Source: CAYRPN01 sp964426135
GTDB lineage: Bacteria; Planctomycetota; Phycisphaerae; Phycisphaerales; Phycisphaeraceae
Assembly (NCBI GenBank): GCA_964426135.1
Contig: CAYRPN010000008.1
Location: 1-64,000, forward strand
DNA: 64,000 nucleotides
Direction: 5' to 3'
In this document: in pieces, positions 18,159 through 26,966 of the stretch
How the letters are laid out: each line of letters opens with the position of its first letter
Numbering within the stretch: the stretch's first letter is position 1
Notes under the pieces: generated by a model
The model's input: only the letters and a program-made list of their open reading frames with translations
Database searches by the model: none
Told to the model about the DNA's origin: nothing
Translations under genes and position numbers: made by a program

Positions 18159-19700
18159 GTGCCGCGACGATCGAAACAAGCATTCCGCTGTCCGCCGCTG
18201 AAGGATCTCATCGCGCAGCTGCTCTACGCGCCGCCGGACAAGCGGCGCGAGCAGGCCCGTCGCGCCGAGAAGCTGCACGATGAGATTGACACAGCCACCA
18301 ATTATTCGCTCGAGTTCGTGAAGTATCGCATCACCGGCTATCGCGATGAGGAGAGCGCTCACACAGTCATGCCCGGCGAGGCGCTGCGGCCTGATCTGCG
18401 TCTGTTGATTGACCGGCTGACGCACTCGGCTCCATTGCCGCCGGAGGACTCGGAACCTTGCGAAAGCATTGACGAATTGGCGTCGAGGCTGAATGTGAGC
18501 ACCAAGACGCTTGCTCGCTGGCGTGAACTGGGGTTACGCTGGCGTTGGATGCAGATGGATGCAGCGGCGCAGCCGCGTATCGTCGTGCCGCGGTCCGCCA
18601 TCGAGCAATTCCATGTCGAGCACGGCGATCGCGTCGCTCATGCCGCGAAGTTCTCGCAGATTCCCGAGCCCTTGAAGGATCGCATCATCGAGCGTGCGCG
18701 GCGTATCGCCAGGTCGCGCCAGGTCACGCCGTTCAGGATCGCCGAACATCTTGCCCGCCGCGTGCATCGTTCCGTTGAGACGATTCGGCTGCTTCTGGAG
18801 AAGCACGACCGCCAGCACCCGGAAGCTCCTGTGTTCGCCGAGCGGGTCGGACCATTGACGAGCGAGCAGAGAAGGGAAATCGTCCATGCTCGCAGCATGG
18901 GGATTCCCGTCAGCGTGCTGGCCCGCCGGTACCACAAGACGCATTCGACGATCCGCCGCGCCATTTACGAGCAGCGGGCGCAGTTGGTTGGAAAGCTGGA
19001 GATTTCGTTCATTGAATCTCCGACCTTCTCGCGTCCCGACGCGGAGGCGGTGTTGCTCCGTGCCGAGACGCTGGCGGCGCTGGACGAACCGCAACCGTCC
19101 GCCAAGGCCGGCGTCCCGGTGCTTCTTGACGATCTGCCAGACGCCCTGCGCCCGCTCTTCGGTCACGCGCCGCTCACTCCGCGCGATATGCGATCGCTGC
19201 TGACTCGCATGCATTATCTCCGCTGGCGGGCGGCCAAGGTGCGGGCGAATCTGGATCGTTGCGAGCCGCGCCTTGGTGAACTGGATCGCATCGAGCAGGA
19301 CCTGGCCCAGGCGGCCAGTCTGCGCGAACGTCTGGCGGTCCGCAGCCTGCCCGTGTTGTTGTCAGTGGCGCGGCGGCATCTGATTCCTTTGCCGGACCAG
19401 ACGCAGTCGCAGGCGGTGCTGTTGCGACTGCTGGAACTGGGGCTGCCGCTGGCGATCGGATCGGTGGATTTGTTCGACATCCGGCGGAAGCAGACGTTTG
19501 ACGACTTCGTCCGCCTGCGGCTGATGCGACACTACGCGAGCAAGGATGCCGAAGCCCGAATTGCTGCCGCGTCGACGGTTTCGGACGCGGCCGACGGCAA
19601 GCCCCGTGCCAAGAGCCGACACGCTCATGCGGGCACCGGCGATGAAGCCCTGGCCAGAATGCGGGCAGCGGCGAAATCGCTCGGCGTTTCACTCGTGTGA
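18159..19700 (+). CDS. sigma-70-like regulator with N-terminal HTH domains and no region 3-4
   Basis: A 513-residue DNA-binding protein. Three helix-turn-helix-like segments are visible: residues 103-130 (SIDELASRLNVSTKTLARW), 189-216 (TPFRIAEHLARRVHRSVETI) and 234-271 (TSEQRREIVHARSMGIPVSV). Residues about 339-460 resemble sigma-70 regions 1.2-2 of large planctomycete sigma factors: RMHYLRWRAAKVRANLD, a linker with LDRIEQDLAQA, LPVLLSVARRHL, then ELGLPLAIGSVDLFDIRRKQ. The region 2.3-2.4 part (TFDDFVRLRLMRHYAS) lacks the aromatic residues used for promoter melting, and regions 3 and 4 are absent. It is therefore probably a diverged sigma paralogue or a regulator, not a working sigma factor. 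The GTG start at 18159 is uncertain. Confidence 0.65.
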   Translation: MPRRSKQAFRCPPLKDLIAQLLYAPPDKRREQARRAEKLHDEIDTATNYSLEFVKYRITGYRDEESAHTVMPGEALRPDLRLLIDRLTHSAPLPPEDSEPCESIDELASRLNVSTKTLARWRELGLRWRWMQMDAAAQPRIVVPRSAIEQFHVEHGDRVAHAAKFSQIPEPLKDRIIERARRIARSRQVTPFRIAEHLARRVHRSVETIRLLLEKHDRQHPEAPVFAERVGPLTSEQRREIVHARSMGIPVSVLARRYHKTHSTIRRAIYEQRAQLVGKLEISFIESPTFSRPDAEAVLLRAETLAALDEPQPSAKAGVPVLLDDLPDALRPLFGHAPLTPRDMRSLLTRMHYLRWRAAKVRANLDRCEPRLGELDRIEQDLAQAASLRERLAVRSLPVLLSVARRHLIPLPDQTQSQAVLLRLLELGLPLAIGSVDLFDIRRKQTFDDFVRLRLMRHYASKDAEARIAAASTVSDAADGKPRAKSRHAHAGTGDEALARMRAAAKSLGVSLV

Positions 19701-19798
19701 TGAATCGGACCCGAGTGCCGTCGGAATCGAGCAGATGAGGCAAGAGCGCCCGCGTGTGCCGGAATCGATTTCGTCCCAATCAACTCAAGAAAGCGAAT

Positions 19799-19828
19799 GC
19801 GAAATGCGCGATTCCTCGCGCATTTCGC
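19799..19828. terminator. 13-bp perfect stem-loop between convergent genes
   Basis: GCGAAATGCGCGA pairs with TCGCGCATTTCGC around a TTCC loop. It lies between the convergent stop codons at 19700 and 19850, where a two-way terminator is expected. There is only a short TT tail on the plus side. Confidence 0.7.
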
Positions 19829-19849
19829 TTGAATGGAAAGCAAACCTCC

Positions 19850-21154
19850 TTAGACCACCTTGCTCTGCCCGGGCACCGCGATCGGGTAGTTGCCGTCCTT
19901 GTCAGGATTGATCGGCGCTTCGGCGTCGAACGCGAAGTTCTTGGGCATCAGCGACACCTTGGAGTTGATCGCGTCGTCCCACTTGATCTCCTGCCCGCTG
20001 TAGGTGCACATGCGGCCGAGCACGGAGGTCATCGAGCTGTGGGCGCCGTACACGGCTTCGTTGTAAGGCTTGTCGTTGCGGATCGCGGCGAACAGATCGT
20101 CGTGCTCCTGCTGGTACGGGTTTTTGCCGCCCTTGGGACGCCAGACGTCCTTCTGGCCATAGAGCTGGAGCGATCCGCTGATGTTGCCCGCGCCCTTTTC
20201 GCCGTGGATGTGCTCGGCGACTTCGTTGCGGCAGCCGCGGATGTGGCGGCACTGGCTGAAGAGCTTGGTGCCATCCTTGTAGGTGAACTCGACCGAGTGG
20301 TGGTCGTAGATTTCGCCGTAGTCCTTGCCTTTGCGGACTTCGCGGCCGCCCATGCCGTGCGCGACGACGGGGTGATCGTTCATGACCCAGTTGGCGACGT
20401 CGAGGTTGTGGATGTGCTGCTCGGTGATGTGGTCGCCGCAGAGCCAGTTGAAGTAGTACCAGTTGCGCATCTGGTATTCCATTTCGCTCTGGCCGGGCTG
20501 GCGCGGGCGGACCCATACGCCGCCGTTGTTCCAGTAGACGCGCATGGCAATGACCTTGCCGAGGTAGCCTTCCTGGATCTTGCTGACGGTTTCGATGTAG
20601 TTCTGCTGGTGATGGCGCTGCAGGCCGACGCCGACCTTGAGGTTCTTCTTCTTCGCCTCTTCCGCCGCGGCCAGCACCTGGCGCACGCCCACAGCGTCGA
20701 CGGCCACGGGCTTCTCCATGAACACGTGCTTGCCCTTGCTCACCGCGTATTCGAAGTGGATCGGGCGGAAGCCGGGCGGCGTGGCGAGGATGACCAGGTC
20801 GATGTCGCTGCGGTCGATCAGCTTCTTGTAAGCATCGAAGCCGACGTAGCAGTCGTCGGGCTTGACGGTGACCTTGTCCTTGTGGCTCTTGACCATGCCG
20901 TTGAGCGTGCCCTTGAGGCGATCCTCGAAGGCGTCGGCGAGGGCGACCATTTTGACCTTGCCCTCGGTGGAGAGCGCCTGGTCCGCGGCGCCGCTGCCGC
21001 GTCCGCCGCAGCCGATCAAGCCGACCTTGATCTCATCGCTGCCGGCGGCAAAGGCGCGGCTGGCGACGCCGAGTTGGGCGGCGATGGCGGCGGTGGTGAC
21101 CGCAGCCGACGAATGCTTCATGAAGTCGCGTCGAGTCGATCCGTTCTGGCTCAT
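19850..21154 (-). CDS. Tat-exported Gfo/Idh/MocA family oxidoreductase
   Basis: A 434-residue NAD(P)-dependent oxidoreductase. The signal STRRDFMKHSSAAVTTAAI is of twin-arginine type; the Rossmann motif IKVGLIGCGGRGSGAA follows, then HVFMEKPVAVDAVGVRQVL with the EKP motif and the C-terminal substrate domain. A GGAG lies 7 bases before the ATG at 21154. Planctomycetes carry many exported members of this family, thought to modify sugars outside the cytoplasm or in the periplasm; no substrate can be assigned. The frame stays open upstream to 22003 only because repeats there lack stop codons. Confidence 0.9.
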   Translation of the reverse strand: MSQNGSTRRDFMKHSSAAVTTAAIAAQLGVASRAFAAGSDEIKVGLIGCGGRGSGAADQALSTEGKVKMVALADAFEDRLKGTLNGMVKSHKDKVTVKPDDCYVGFDAYKKLIDRSDIDLVILATPPGFRPIHFEYAVSKGKHVFMEKPVAVDAVGVRQVLAAAEEAKKKNLKVGVGLQRHHQQNYIETVSKIQEGYLGKVIAMRVYWNNGGVWVRPRQPGQSEMEYQMRNWYYFNWLCGDHITEQHIHNLDVANWVMNDHPVVAHGMGGREVRKGKDYGEIYDHHSVEFTYKDGTKLFSQCRHIRGCRNEVAEHIHGEKGAGNISGSLQLYGQKDVWRPKGGKNPYQQEHDDLFAAIRNDKPYNEAVYGAHSSMTSVLGRMCTYSGQEIKWDDAINSKVSLMPKNFAFDAEAPINPDKDGNYPIAVPGQSKVV

Positions 21155-21328
21155 GTTGGCTCTCCAGGGTGTAAGTGGACCTGTTCGAAAAGGACGACGA
21201 CTCGCGCCATCCTTTAATCCCGTACGACACGGGCCTGTCAGTGTAACAATTGCAGGAGCGGGGCGAAGGGTGACGAGACCGGGGAATCCATGAAGGAGGT
21301 GTGCCCATTTTTCCGGGGCTCGCATTCC

Positions 21329-21370
21329 GGCCCCTCTCCCTCTCAGGGAGAGGGCTGGGGTGAGGGTCGG
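21329..21370. repeat. CCCTCTCC/GGGGTGAGGG palindrome, copy 2
   Basis: CCCCTCTCCCTCTCAGGGAG followed by AGGGCTGGGGTGAGGGTCGG. The arms pair as a hairpin; same family as the copy at 7705. Confidence 0.8.
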
Positions 21371-21836
21371 GACGCACAAGTCTGCAATCGCCGCCATCGC
21401 CCGACGGATGCCGCAACCATCTGTTCGTCCCGACCCTCGCCCAGCCTCGTCCCCCGGGGACTCGGCCACCTTCTCCCTCACCGGGGGACGGGAGACGGGC
21501 GCCGAGCCCGCGGGGCCGGCCTTTCGCTCCCTGGAAAAGTGGCCGGCCACAGACCCCCGCCCGGTGAAAATGCGCGATAACCCGTGCCGGTGCAGGCTCT
21601 TATCGTTTTGACTGCCGAAAAGGTAGGACACTTTTCGGCCACTTCGCCGGGCGGGCGCAGGATACCCGACGCGGACCTTGCGCAGCGTTACTCGAACGCG
21701 CAACGAACAGCTCTCGCCCCGGATGGCAAGGGTGGCGATCATGAGCACATGATACCGAAAAACGAACAAACCATCAAGACCTATTCTCACCTGGGGGCGC
21801 CGAGGGTCTGCCAACATTTCCGGGGGCTTGCACTCC

Positions 21837-21889
21837 GGCCGCCTCTCCCTCACCGGGGGACGGGAGGGGGCTGGGGTGAGGGCTGGTCC
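21837..21889. repeat. CCCTCTCC/GGGGTGAGGG palindrome, copy 3, with shared flanks
   Basis: Core CCTCTCCCTCACCGGGGGAC then GGGAGGGGGCTGGGGTGAGG. It is flanked on the left by GTCTGCCAACATTTCCGGGG and on the right by GGTCCACCC...GTGTGCAAAC. Both flanks recur around copy 4 near 53024-53163, so the repeated unit is larger than the core. Confidence 0.8.
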
Positions 21890-22078
21890 ACCCGAAGCGT
21901 GTGCAAACCGTTGAACGCACAACAGAATTCGGCCCGCGCCGAGCCTCGACGCACCCGACGGGCGATTCGCAGCGCCCGTGAATTGCCGCGAACCATTGGC
22001 CAACCTTCGCGCCCGAACCGATATACTCAGGCAGGCGCCGATCTCTGCTCAATGATCGAGCTTCAGCGGGTTCTGCCC

Positions 22079-22933
22079 ATGTGGAAACATCCTCGCAAGT
22101 CGGAAGTGATTCGCATCCGCGAGGCGGGGGCGCGGTTGGGCCGCGCGTTCACGCTCATCGAACTGCTGGTGGTGGTCTCCATCATCTCGCTGCTGATCGC
22201 GCTGCTTCTGCCGTCACTGGGCAAGAGCAAGGAATCCGCGCGCATGGTGAGCTGCGCCTCGCTGCTGCGGCAACTGGGCATGGCGGCGTTCGCCTACGCG
22301 CCGGACTACCACGGTTACCTGTTGCCGCAGTCGGCGCCGAGTCCGCAGGGGCCTGGCAATCGCTTCGAGTGGTACCAGAACAAGCACCTGCACGCGTCGC
22401 TGGGGCTCAAGCCGCCGGCGGGCTGGAACTACTACAACATGCCGCCGGGCATGATCTGCCCCAACGCCCGATGGGTCCTTGAAAACCCCGGCGGCGCGGC
22501 GGATGCCAACAACAAGTACGGCGTGCCCGCGATGGTGGTGAGCGACGGCCTGCACCGGCTGGACCTCACCTACGGCATGAACCCCGTGGGCATCCCCGGT
22601 TGGTGGGACGCCAACGGCATCGTGCAGTACGACCGGCTCGTGCGCGGCCGCAAGTACGACACGGTGAAAAATCCAGCCGCCAAAATGTACATGATGGATT
22701 CGAACTGGTCCGACCCCCAGTACGGTGCCCGCTTCCGTTACACCGAGAATCCCGACATCGCGTTCCTTCCGCCGGCGAACAACTGGGCCATCGCCTGGCG
22801 CCATTTCTATGCCGGCAACCACGGCCTCGTGAACACGCTGCTCTACGACGGCCACGTCGAAGCGCTCACCGGCGGCCTGCGCGGCGGCGAGGCGATGGAT
22901 GATTTCTATCTCTGGGACCCGGATCGCAATTGA
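22079..22933 (+). CDS. type II secretion/pilin-like prepilin with C-terminal DGH motif
   Basis: A 284-residue prepilin-type protein of the large planctomycete family related to DUF1559. Near residue 25 is the prepilin peptidase site and transmembrane helix, RAFTLIELLVVVSIISLLIA, with Glu at mature position 5. The C-terminal part carries the motif HGLVNTLLYDGHVEALTGG, related to the H-X9-DG signature. It probably assembles into, or is exported by, a pseudopilus-like machine. The ATG at 22079 is chosen as the closest start before the basic leader; another ATG lies at 22052. A decayed relative is at 42401-42657. Confidence 0.8.
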   Translation: MWKHPRKSEVIRIREAGARLGRAFTLIELLVVVSIISLLIALLLPSLGKSKESARMVSCASLLRQLGMAAFAYAPDYHGYLLPQSAPSPQGPGNRFEWYQNKHLHASLGLKPPAGWNYYNMPPGMICPNARWVLENPGGAADANNKYGVPAMVVSDGLHRLDLTYGMNPVGIPGWWDANGIVQYDRLVRGRKYDTVKNPAAKMYMMDSNWSDPQYGARFRYTENPDIAFLPPANNWAIAWRHFYAGNHGLVNTLLYDGHVEALTGGLRGGEAMDDFYLWDPDRN

Positions 22934-22956
22934 ATGCCCGGCGTTGCCCGGGTCTC

Positions 22957-23033
22957 CGTTTAGCGACGGGGCTTGCCCCGTTCCGACGGGCGCGGACCGT
23001 GACCAGAAGCGGGGCAAGCCCCGTCGCTAAACG
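22957..23033. repeat. REP-like palindrome TTTAGCGACGGGGCTTGCCCC
   Basis: Left arm CGTTTAGCGACGGGGCTTGC and right arm GCAAGCCCCGTCGCTAAACG, separated by about 30 bases. Same family as at 1951-2018, 29319, 32451 and 32938. It fills the gap between the prepilin gene and the next ORF. Confidence 0.85.
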
Positions 23034-23070
23034 GTGGAATCACCTCGCACACACACGATCGGATTCATCG

Positions 23071-24159
23071 ATGACATTACGAACCCTTCGGCGCTGGATG
23101 TTCGCCCTGGTTGCATGTGTCGCCGGTACCGCATGTGCCGCCGGTGCCGCATGTGCCGCTGATCCTGCTCCCGATGTGCCGGTGATCGCATTCCTCTCGC
23201 GCGACGAGGCCGGCAAGGCCATCGTGGAGGAGAAAATCGAGCCGTACTTCACGCTGCTCTCCGCGCTGGACATGAGCGCCAAGACCGGCAGCGCGATCGC
23301 CGCTGACAACCGCGATGCACAGCTTGCCGAGGTGAAAACGCGCTACCGTGAGGCGATGCGCGACTTCACCGACGCGGAGAAAGAAGCGCTGACCGCCGCG
23401 CTGACGCGGTTGCAGCCGACGCTGAAGGAGCACTATCCGCTCTTCGCCCGCACGCCCTGGAGCCTGATCAAGAAGGCGAGTTCGCTTGAAGGCGGCGCCC
23501 ACTTCACGCGCGAGGCGCACATCGTTCTTTCCGAGCAGTTTCCCGCCGCGGTTGCCAGCGCCAGGGAAAAACGCAAGCCCGACGAAGTCGCCCGCATGGC
23601 GCTGGGGCTGCTGCTGCACGAGCAGTGCCACGTGTTGCAGCGGCTGCACCCGAAGCTGTTTGCCGGGATGTACGCTCAGTTCTGGCGGATGGAGCGCTTC
23701 GAGAAAATCGCGGGCACGACCTGGCTCGATGAACGCAACGCGGTGAATCCCGACGGCGTGGATGTGAACTGGATCGTGCCGGTGAAGATGAAGGAAGGCG
23801 ACGCGGAGGTCGAGCGTCACGTCTGGCCGCGGATTCTGTACAAGACGACGCAGGGCGTTCCGCGCATGTTCGCGGACATGGAGATGGTGCTGGTGGACGT
23901 GGAGCGCGCGGGTGAAGGGTGGCGCGTCAAGTCGGGTGACGACGGCACGCCGTCGCGCCAGCCGCTGAACAAGGCCGCGTCGTTCGCGGCGCTTTTCCCG
24001 CACGGCAACGCGTACCACCCCAACGAAGCCGCCGCCGCCGCGATTCCCGCGATCATCCTCGCCGACGCATTTCCGCAAGCCGCCCGGCCGGCGCCGTCGC
24101 AGGCGATGTTGGATTACGAGGGCCGGCTGCGGAAGTGGATGCGCGAAAAGTTGAAATGA
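23071..24159 (+). CDS. secreted protein with HExxH zinc-protease motif
   Basis: A 362-residue exported protein of unrecognised family. The signal peptide (RRWMFALVACVAGTACAAG, about residues 6-30) contains two short GTACAAG/GAACAAD-like repeats. The middle part holds LGLLLHEQCHVLQRLHP near residue 190, a match to the zinc metallopeptidase motif HExxH (HEQCH). A third metal ligand is not obvious, so peptidase activity is only suggested. The ATG at 23071 is preferred over the longer frame from 22930, which runs through a REP palindrome. Confidence 0.7.
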   Translation: MTLRTLRRWMFALVACVAGTACAAGAACAADPAPDVPVIAFLSRDEAGKAIVEEKIEPYFTLLSALDMSAKTGSAIAADNRDAQLAEVKTRYREAMRDFTDAEKEALTAALTRLQPTLKEHYPLFARTPWSLIKKASSLEGGAHFTREAHIVLSEQFPAAVASAREKRKPDEVARMALGLLLHEQCHVLQRLHPKLFAGMYAQFWRMERFEKIAGTTWLDERNAVNPDGVDVNWIVPVKMKEGDAEVERHVWPRILYKTTQGVPRMFADMEMVLVDVERAGEGWRVKSGDDGTPSRQPLNKAASFAALFPHGNAYHPNEAAAAAIPAIILADAFPQAARPAPSQAMLDYEGRLRKWMREKLK

Positions 24160-24217
24160 ATGGTGCGATCACGCTTCGGTCAAAGCAGTGGGGACGATGC
24201 GAATGGCCTGCTCTCCT

Positions 24218-24305
24218 GTAGGGTGCGTCAAGGCTCGGCGCGGACGCACCACGTTGCGTCTACGTTGACTGTGGTGCGTCCGCGCCGAGCCTTGACGCAC
24301 CCTAC
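24218..24305. repeat. 88-bp palindrome GTAGGGTGCGTCAAGGC
   Basis: The left arm GTAGGGTGCGTCAAGGCTCG and its inverted copy ending GCCTTGACGCACCCTAC enclose about 18 bases. The arms are nearly perfect over 35 bases. It lies between convergent genes and may end transcription of both. Confidence 0.85.
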
Positions 24306-24322
24306 GCAATGCGCAGTACGCA

Positions 24323-24361
24323 TTCCGCCATCCGAAATCCGAAATCCAAAATCCAAAATCT
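24323..24361. repeat. short tandem ATCCGAAATCCAAA repeat
   Basis: Repeats of 7-8 bases (ATCCGAAATCCGAAATCCAA). The same unit in the opposite sense lies inside carB at 55843-55869, where it is translated as NPKSEIRNPKSA. Confidence 0.75.
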
Positions 24362-24363
24362 CT

Positions 24364-25395
24364 TCACGTGCCCAGGATTCTCCGGTGCCCCCACGCGGTC
24401 AGGGCGAAGCATCCGCCGGCGATCAGGGCGGCAACGGGATAGCCCAGCAGCGTGAGGAAATACGCATCAATCAGGCACATTCCCGACAGCCAGGTGAGAA
24501 TCGCCGGCACCGTCTTCGGCGGCTTGGCGAACACGAACTTCACCGCTCGCGCCAGCCAAAGCGCCACGGCGAATGCCGCGATGGCGATCCACCATTCCAT
24601 CTTCGCCGGTTTCAGGACACCCACCATCGCCAACACGCCGACGGGCATCAGCACCGCGAGATATTTGCGGAGGTCGAGCGCGTTGGACACTTCGCTGCGC
24701 GAGACGATGGTGATGCAGACGGTGTAAGCGGTGATGACGGCGGCGGGAATGAGGATCTTCGGATGGTTCCACGACAGGTCGGTGCCGCAGACCGCGATGA
24801 GCAAGGCCGGCACGGTGTAGACCAGCCCGCGGCAAGCGCCCATCAGCAGCACCGCCAGCGGCGATTTCTTATGCGTCGCGTCGTAGGCCGCGATCGCGGC
24901 GACAAGGATCAGCCCCAGCCGCAATCCGAATCCACCATGCAATAGCCAGAGCACGGCCAGGCCGAAAACAAAGAGAAAACACGCAGCCGCCAGCGCGGTG
25001 CGTGGATGGATGCGCCCCGACGGCAGCGGCCGGCGCGGGCGCTCCACGCGGTCCACCGCCAGGTCCATCCAGTCATTGAGAATCATGCCGCCGATGTAGA
25101 AGCAGGACATGGCGAAGGCGATGATCGCCGCCCACGCAGCCAGCACATCGATCGGCGTTTCGCTGACATCGGTCGGGCGTCCCCATTCATTCCATCGGTC
25201 GATCTTCGCGGCAATCCCGCAAGCCGCACCCACCATCACATTCGTCCAGACCGTCGGCAGGTTGCTGATGCGCGCCAGTTCCAGCCAGTCGCGCAGCGTC
25301 GCGCGATGAGGCTGCTCGGCGCTTTGTGGCGCGATCACCGGCACCGCCGTGGATGGCGCGGCGGACGCGGGCGGGCTGGCTGGATCGTCGGACAT
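24364..25395 (-). CDS. UbiA-family prenyltransferase, EboC-like
   Basis: A 343-residue integral membrane prenyltransferase with about eight predicted helices. The first Asp-rich motif is NDWMDLAVDRVERPRRPLPS (NDxxDxxxD), which binds the Mg-prenyl diphosphate; the second is YDATHKKSPLAVLLMG. The N-terminal 45 residues are Ala/Pro-rich and probably disordered. It lies 65 bases downstream of an EboE-like gene on the same strand; eboC and eboE are partners in the ebo cluster, known in cyanobacteria for metabolite transport to the periplasm. That context supports EboC, but a quinone or lipid role cannot be excluded. Other ebo genes (A, B, D, F) are not present nearby. Confidence 0.75.
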   Translation of the reverse strand: MSDDPASPPASAAPSTAVPVIAPQSAEQPHRATLRDWLELARISNLPTVWTNVMVGAACGIAAKIDRWNEWGRPTDVSETPIDVLAAWAAIIAFAMSCFYIGGMILNDWMDLAVDRVERPRRPLPSGRIHPRTALAAACFLFVFGLAVLWLLHGGFGLRLGLILVAAIAAYDATHKKSPLAVLLMGACRGLVYTVPALLIAVCGTDLSWNHPKILIPAAVITAYTVCITIVSRSEVSNALDLRKYLAVLMPVGVLAMVGVLKPAKMEWWIAIAAFAVALWLARAVKFVFAKPPKTVPAILTWLSGMCLIDAYFLTLLGYPVAALIAGGCFALTAWGHRRILGT

Positions 25396-25460
25396 CGCAG
25401 GAAGTGTACCGATTGGACGGATGCACTTGCACGAATGGAAGGCTCCGCTAACCGTTCAAG

Positions 25461-26741
25461 TCACCCGCGCGACGCGCCCCGGCTCGCCGGCTTGCCGTCG
25501 CCAGTTCCGTGTCCTCTGTCCCCTATTCCCTTCCGCGAGCCTTCCGCCTTCATCAGCATCGGCGAACCCATCTGCTGTCGCACCCATTGCATCTCCCGCG
25601 CGATGCCTTCGGTGAGGTCGGCGGTTTTCAGTTCAGGCGGCAGCACGGACCAGGCATAAGTCTCCACTTCAAAATGCTTGCACTCGCTGTGCTTGCCGAT
25701 CAGCTTGAGGCACTCGATGGTCTCCGCCTGCGTCGATTGCAGCAGCCCGAACTCGCGCAGGAACAGCGGCACGTGAAAGTGCGTGCGCCATTCCACCTCC
25801 GGCGGAGGCGTGCCGTCGAACTCCGCCAAGGCCACGGGCAGGTCTTCCCACAGGTGTCCGCCGGCGATTTTCGAGACGGTCTGATGCAGGTAGCGATCTT
25901 CGCCGAAGGCGCGGAGCTGCTCCAGCGCCTCCATGCGTTCGTGAATGTCGAGCTTGTCGAACGGCGCCTTGACCGCGGAAGAAATCTGCACCTTGCCCAC
26001 TTCGATGCCGGCGCTCTTGTAATTCTTCAGCGCGTGTTCCTGCGACTCAAACATGACCGCCGCGTGACACACATCGTGGCACACGCGCAGGTAGCGCTTG
26101 AGGCGGTACTCGGTGGTGAGCAGGGCGATCTCGTCCTTGAAAAAGTCCACAACATCCTGGCTGGTGTCGAGGTAGCAGCCGGGCTCCGGTTCGAGGTCGA
26201 TGTGGATGAGCTTGCCGGTGGTGTCTTCGAGGTGGGCCAGGTGATCGATGAGCTTGACCAGGTGCTGGGCGGCGGCGAAGGATTTGTCCGGCGACTCCTG
26301 GATCGACTTGCGCCAGCCGATGGGCAGCGTGGAGATGCTGCCTTCCTTGTCGTCTTCATCGAGCAGTCGCGCGAGGATGTCGGCCAGGTGAATCGTGTAC
26401 TGCAACCTCGCCTCGCTGGACCAATCGGGGAGGTAGACCTTGTGCTTGACGCGGGCTTCGTGGAAGTTGCCGTAGGGAAAACCGTTGATGGTGAAGGGGA
26501 TCAGGCCGCGGGCGTGGAGCCACGCCTTGAGTTCATCGGTCTTGCCTTTGCTGATGATTTCCCAGGCGGCGTCGTGCGGAATCCACAGGCCCACGCCCAT
26601 CATTTCATCGTGCTGGCAGACGAGCTTGCGGATCGGCACCGCGTAGGCTTCGAGGTTGGCGAGCATCTGGGCATAAGTGGCGCCGGCATGCACGTTGGTG
26701 CAGTAGCCGGTGATCGAATTGGGGCCGAAGAGATTGCGCAT
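25461..26741 (-). CDS. eboE: metabolite traffic protein EboE (xylose-isomerase-like)
   Basis: About 426 residues; a TIM-barrel protein with the EboE hallmark near the start, SITGYCTNVHAGATYAQMLA. Further signs are FTINGFPYGNFH, LIHIDLEPEPGCYLDT, LRVCHDVCHAAVMFE and VKISSAV-like barrel strands. The reaction of the family is not established; in cyanobacteria the cluster helps move precursors such as scytonemin monomers. The ATG at 26741 fits known EboE N-termini; a GTG at 26792 adds 17 unlikely residues. The last 25 residues (GSRKGIGDRGHGTGDG and on) look like translated repeat DNA. It is followed by the UbiA gene, probably as an operon. Confidence 0.85.
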   Translation of the reverse strand: MRNLFGPNSITGYCTNVHAGATYAQMLANLEAYAVPIRKLVCQHDEMMGVGLWIPHDAAWEIISKGKTDELKAWLHARGLIPFTINGFPYGNFHEARVKHKVYLPDWSSEARLQYTIHLADILARLLDEDDKEGSISTLPIGWRKSIQESPDKSFAAAQHLVKLIDHLAHLEDTTGKLIHIDLEPEPGCYLDTSQDVVDFFKDEIALLTTEYRLKRYLRVCHDVCHAAVMFESQEHALKNYKSAGIEVGKVQISSAVKAPFDKLDIHERMEALEQLRAFGEDRYLHQTVSKIAGGHLWEDLPVALAEFDGTPPPEVEWRTHFHVPLFLREFGLLQSTQAETIECLKLIGKHSECKHFEVETYAWSVLPPELKTADLTEGIAREMQWVRQQMGSPMLMKAEGSRKGIGDRGHGTGDGKPASRGASRG

Positions 26742-26966
26742 GTCGGGTGGGGGCGTTGGTGGAACGTGGACGATTGGTTGGGAGCGCTGCACGGCGGCGT
26801 CACCGCGGCGCCAGGCCGACGCAGGCAGTGTAGCACTTCATTTCTCGTCCCGACGTTGGGGGAAATGCCGATGCCGCCGCCGGTGCGGCGCGCTGCGAGC
26901 GTGGTTGCGGGGATCGGCGACCGTGCAGGCATCTCGCCATTGCATCGACGAGGCTGCGGCGCGGCC

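Larger units (their letters stand above)
21155..22078. other. repeat-filled intergenic region
   Basis: About 920 bases between divergent genes, without a supported gene. It holds two clear CCCTCTCC palindromes (listed separately) and a degenerate third (about 21434-21495). It also holds an inverted pair GAGGGTCGGGAC (21363-21374) and GTCCCGACCCTC (21427-21438), and a hairpin GCCGAAAAGG...ACTTTTCGGC near 21612. Promoters for the flanking genes must be here but none is clear. Confidence 0.6.

Noticed and set aside
17058..18425. Longer 455-aa form of the TIM-barrel isomerase
   Set aside because: It would bury the Tat signal 157 residues inside the protein; the ATG at 17954 has a ribosome site directly upstream.
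19754..21217. 487-aa open frame on the plus strand
   Set aside because: Antisense to the Gfo/Idh/MocA gene, Val/Ala-rich with no motif.
21584..22933. Prepilin gene starting at 21584 (449 aa)
   Set aside because: The first 165 residues translate repeat DNA; the prepilin leader must lie close to the N-terminus, so a start at 22079 or 22052 is used.
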